DNA of 7,265 bases from Saprospiraceae bacterium UBA7687 (GTDB lineage Bacteria > Bacteroidota > Bacteroidia > Chitinophagales > Saprospiraceae): contig DLGT01000068.1 in the NCBI GenBank assembly GCA_002482845.1, forward strand, positions 33,653 to 40,917. The letters are read 5' to 3'. The position numbers and the translations under genes were made by a program. The notes under the pieces are model-generated. The model was not told where the DNA came from and did not search any database. It saw nothing but the letters and a program-made list of their open reading frames with translations. This document shows, piece by piece, positions 5,941-7,265 of the stretch (position 1 is its first letter; each line of letters begins with the position of its first letter).

Positions 5941-6244
5941 CAGCATCCAAAGACAGTAGTGATAAATCTCACATTTTTTTCTACACATATTTGGGCACAT
6001 CATTGATAAGTTTGGCATGGTTTTGGAATGATATCATGCATAGAAAATATAATAGGTATCAATACCTTAAAGAAGTAGTTTTCTTATTTTGAGACCTTAG
6101 TCGAAAGAGCCCTAGTATCTAGTTACCTGGGCTCTTCGCATTTTAAGGAGTTTGGTAATGAAAAAATATTATTGAATTGGATTAAACTTTCATTATATTA
6201 TATTGTCAAAAGGCCATTCGTTAACACTTAAAGCGCATAGACAC
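5941..6244 (+). other. Transcribed leader or small RNA region upstream of the Trp-rich gene
   Basis: About 300 bases lie between a good promoter and the ATG at 6245 with no sizeable gene. Visible structure includes a short stem GTGA/TCAC (5959-5972) before seven T, ATCATT paired with AATGAT (5999-6004 and 6027-6032), the inverted repeat AGGTAT-CA-ATACCT (6054-6067), and a GC-rich hairpin at 6102-6138. At 6158-6175 is a 5-codon ORF (MKKYY, then TGA) with an unusually good Shine-Dalgarno, AAGGAG at 6145-6150, 7 bases before its ATG; it is in frame with the main gene. This could be a regulatory 5' leader, or a small RNA of about 200 bases ending after the hairpin. I do not recognise a known riboswitch or 6S-type RNA in it. 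Confidence 0.4.
6102..6138 (+). terminator. Hairpin in the leader, attenuator or weak terminator
   Basis: AAGAGCCC at 6105-6112 pairs perfectly with GGGCTCTT at 6129-6136 across a 16-base loop; with a bulged A the stem gains an outer CG pair. It is followed by CGCATTTT, so the U-run is short and delayed, making a weak or partial terminator. Its place between promoter and CDS suggests attenuation or the 3' end of a small RNA. Confidence 0.45.
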
Positions 6245-7147
6245 ATGAAAGCAATCATTTTTTTTGTAAGTTTTTTCTTAACTGCTACTTTAGCATTTTC
6301 CCAAGATGATGCGACCGCAGAACAGACAGGTCTTCCAGGAGATCAATTCAGCTTAGAAGGAGCCATAGAAACATTTAAAAAAGCTACATCACCAGAAGAA
6401 TTCGAAAAATTACTAAACGATCAGAATAGTGGTGTCAATAATTTAGATTTGAACGAAGATGGGGACATCGATTATGTCAAAGTCATCAGCAAACAAGATG
6501 GTGATGTACATTTGTTTATCCTACAAGTATCGGTATCAGAAAGCGAAAATCAAGATATTGCTGTCATAGGATTAGAAAAAACTAAAGATAATGAGGCTAT
6601 TTTACAAATCATAGGTGACGAAGACATGTATGGTGAAGAAATGATTGTAGAGCCATCTGATGGCAGTGAAGAGTATGACACAGATATAAATAAAGAAGGA
6701 CCATCTTCATACTACCCAAATAGACCTGTGATCATTGTGAATGTTTGGACATGGCCATGTGTTAGGTTTGTGTATGCACCAGCTTATAGACCATGGGTTT
6801 CTCCATGGAGATGGCGTATGTATCCTAATTGGTGGAAACCATGGAGACCATTAGGATGGGCAGATTGGCGTCCAATAAGATACAGACATCATGGACCAAC
6901 TGTAAGAATAGTTCATAACCACAGAACGGTAAAAGCGCATAAAGTATATCGTCCAGTACGTGTAACATCTACCACTGTCAGAACAAGACATTCGGCAGCC
7001 CATGCTAATTATAAAGTGACAAGATCAAAAACTAAAGTTACAGGTCCGAGAGGAAACTCTGTCACTAAAAAGACAACGACCGTCAAAGGAGCAAGAGGTA
7101 ATGTCAAAGGGCAGAAAACTACTGTCAAAAGAAGTAGAAGAAATTAA
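6245..7147 (+). CDS. Exported Trp-rich protein with acidic N-terminal half and basic repeat tail, function unknown
   Basis: This is a 300-residue protein. Residues 1-19 are a signal peptide (MKAIIFF, a hydrophobic core, then AFS before Q20), with no lipobox. Residues 35-137 form a folded acidic region: FSLEGAIETFKK, then a calcium-loop-like DLNEDGDIDY (68-77, with D68, N70, D72 and D76 as possible ligands but Lys at position 12), and IGDEDMYGEEMIVEP (123-137). Residues 160-210 contain ten Trp, including WVSPWRWRMYPNWWKPWRP (184-202), a region likely to sit on or in the cell surface. From about 211 the protein is His-, Arg- and Lys-rich and ends in two imperfect repeats: GPRGNSVTKKTTTVK (267-281) and GARGNVKGQKTTVK (282-295). 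I recall the same layout from uncharacterised Bacteroidota proteins; no function is known to me. ATG at 6245 is preferred over an in-frame TTG at 6203 because it begins the signal peptide exactly. It has its own promoter, long leader and terminator. Confidence 0.88.
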   Translation: MKAIIFFVSFFLTATLAFSQDDATAEQTGLPGDQFSLEGAIETFKKATSPEEFEKLLNDQNSGVNNLDLNEDGDIDYVKVISKQDGDVHLFILQVSVSESENQDIAVIGLEKTKDNEAILQIIGDEDMYGEEMIVEPSDGSEEYDTDINKEGPSSYYPNRPVIIVNVWTWPCVRFVYAPAYRPWVSPWRWRMYPNWWKPWRPLGWADWRPIRYRHHGPTVRIVHNHRTVKAHKVYRPVRVTSTTVRTRHSAAHANYKVTRSKTKVTGPRGNSVTKKTTTVKGARGNVKGQKTTVKRSRRN

Positions 7148-7173
7148 AGTTAAAAAAGTTAATTAGAAGTAAT

Positions 7174-7205
7174 AAAAAAGGCACTCAACATAGGGTGCCT
7201 TTTTT
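7174..7205. terminator. Intrinsic terminator, probably bidirectional
   Basis: A near-perfect 13-base stem starts with six A and GGCAC (7174-7184), extends through T7185 and C7186 with one G-T wobble, and closes on GGGTGCC plus six T (7193-7205) around a 6-base loop AACATA. The 3' T-run serves the gene ending at 7147, and the matching A-run would serve a minus-strand gene arriving from the right. It lies 26 bases past the stop codon. Confidence 0.9.
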
Positions 7206-7265
7206 ATTTTAGATTACAGATTATGTTTAACTTTTTATTGACTTATAATCAATATCTTATGAACC

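Noticed and set aside
5941..6150. 6S RNA or a known riboswitch
   Set aside because: Length and position would permit it, but I cannot recognise the diagnostic paired ends, bulge or conserved core of any named class.

Overview
The window looks like a stretch of chromosome from a Bacteroidota bacterium, of a Saprospiria- or Flavobacteriia-like kind. The evidence is low GC content, A-rich ribosome-binding regions, short lipoproteins and exported proteins of Bacteroidota-typical families, and several exact copies of the Bacteroidota promoter -7 element TAnnTTTG, some with a TTG or TTTG -33 box 19 bases upstream. The genus cannot be named from sequence alone.

Layout from left to right. Positions 1-982 (minus) hold the N-terminal 327 residues of a surface lipoprotein with a carboxypeptidase-regulatory-like domain; its C-terminus lies outside the window. 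Divergent from it, 1202-1739 (plus) is a two-gene toxin-antitoxin operon: a 70-residue antitoxin overlapping a MazF/PemK-type toxin by 14 bases, with an inverted repeat just upstream that could be an autoregulatory operator. A RimJ/RimL-type GNAT acetyltransferase (1806-2339, minus) converges on the toxin. About 1.1 kb without a convincing gene follows (2340-3442). It contains GC-richer phrase repeats with small hairpins, three tandem 9-base CGCAGATTT-like units and a distant pair of inverted 8-mers, and looks like decayed interspersed-repeat material. A small lipoprotein (3443-3982) and the housekeeping gene guaB (IMP dehydrogenase, 4294-5772) come next. The guaB promoter lies so close to its ATG that the mRNA may be leaderless. 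The last gene (6245-7147) encodes an exported protein with an acidic N-terminal half, a Trp-rich centre and a very basic, repeat-bearing tail. It is preceded by a roughly 300-base transcribed leader with a hairpin and a 5-codon ORF, and followed by a clear intrinsic terminator.

Apart from the toxin-antitoxin pair, the genes look like independent transcription units; nothing suggests a shared pathway. IMP dehydrogenase is core purine metabolism, three products are predicted to be exported or membrane-anchored, and the toxin-antitoxin pair and repeat block mark the left half as the more changeable part. I see no clear new multi-gene system. The best leads are the possibly leaderless guaB transcript, the long leader of the Trp-rich gene, the repeat block, and the antitoxin that does not resemble classical MazE.
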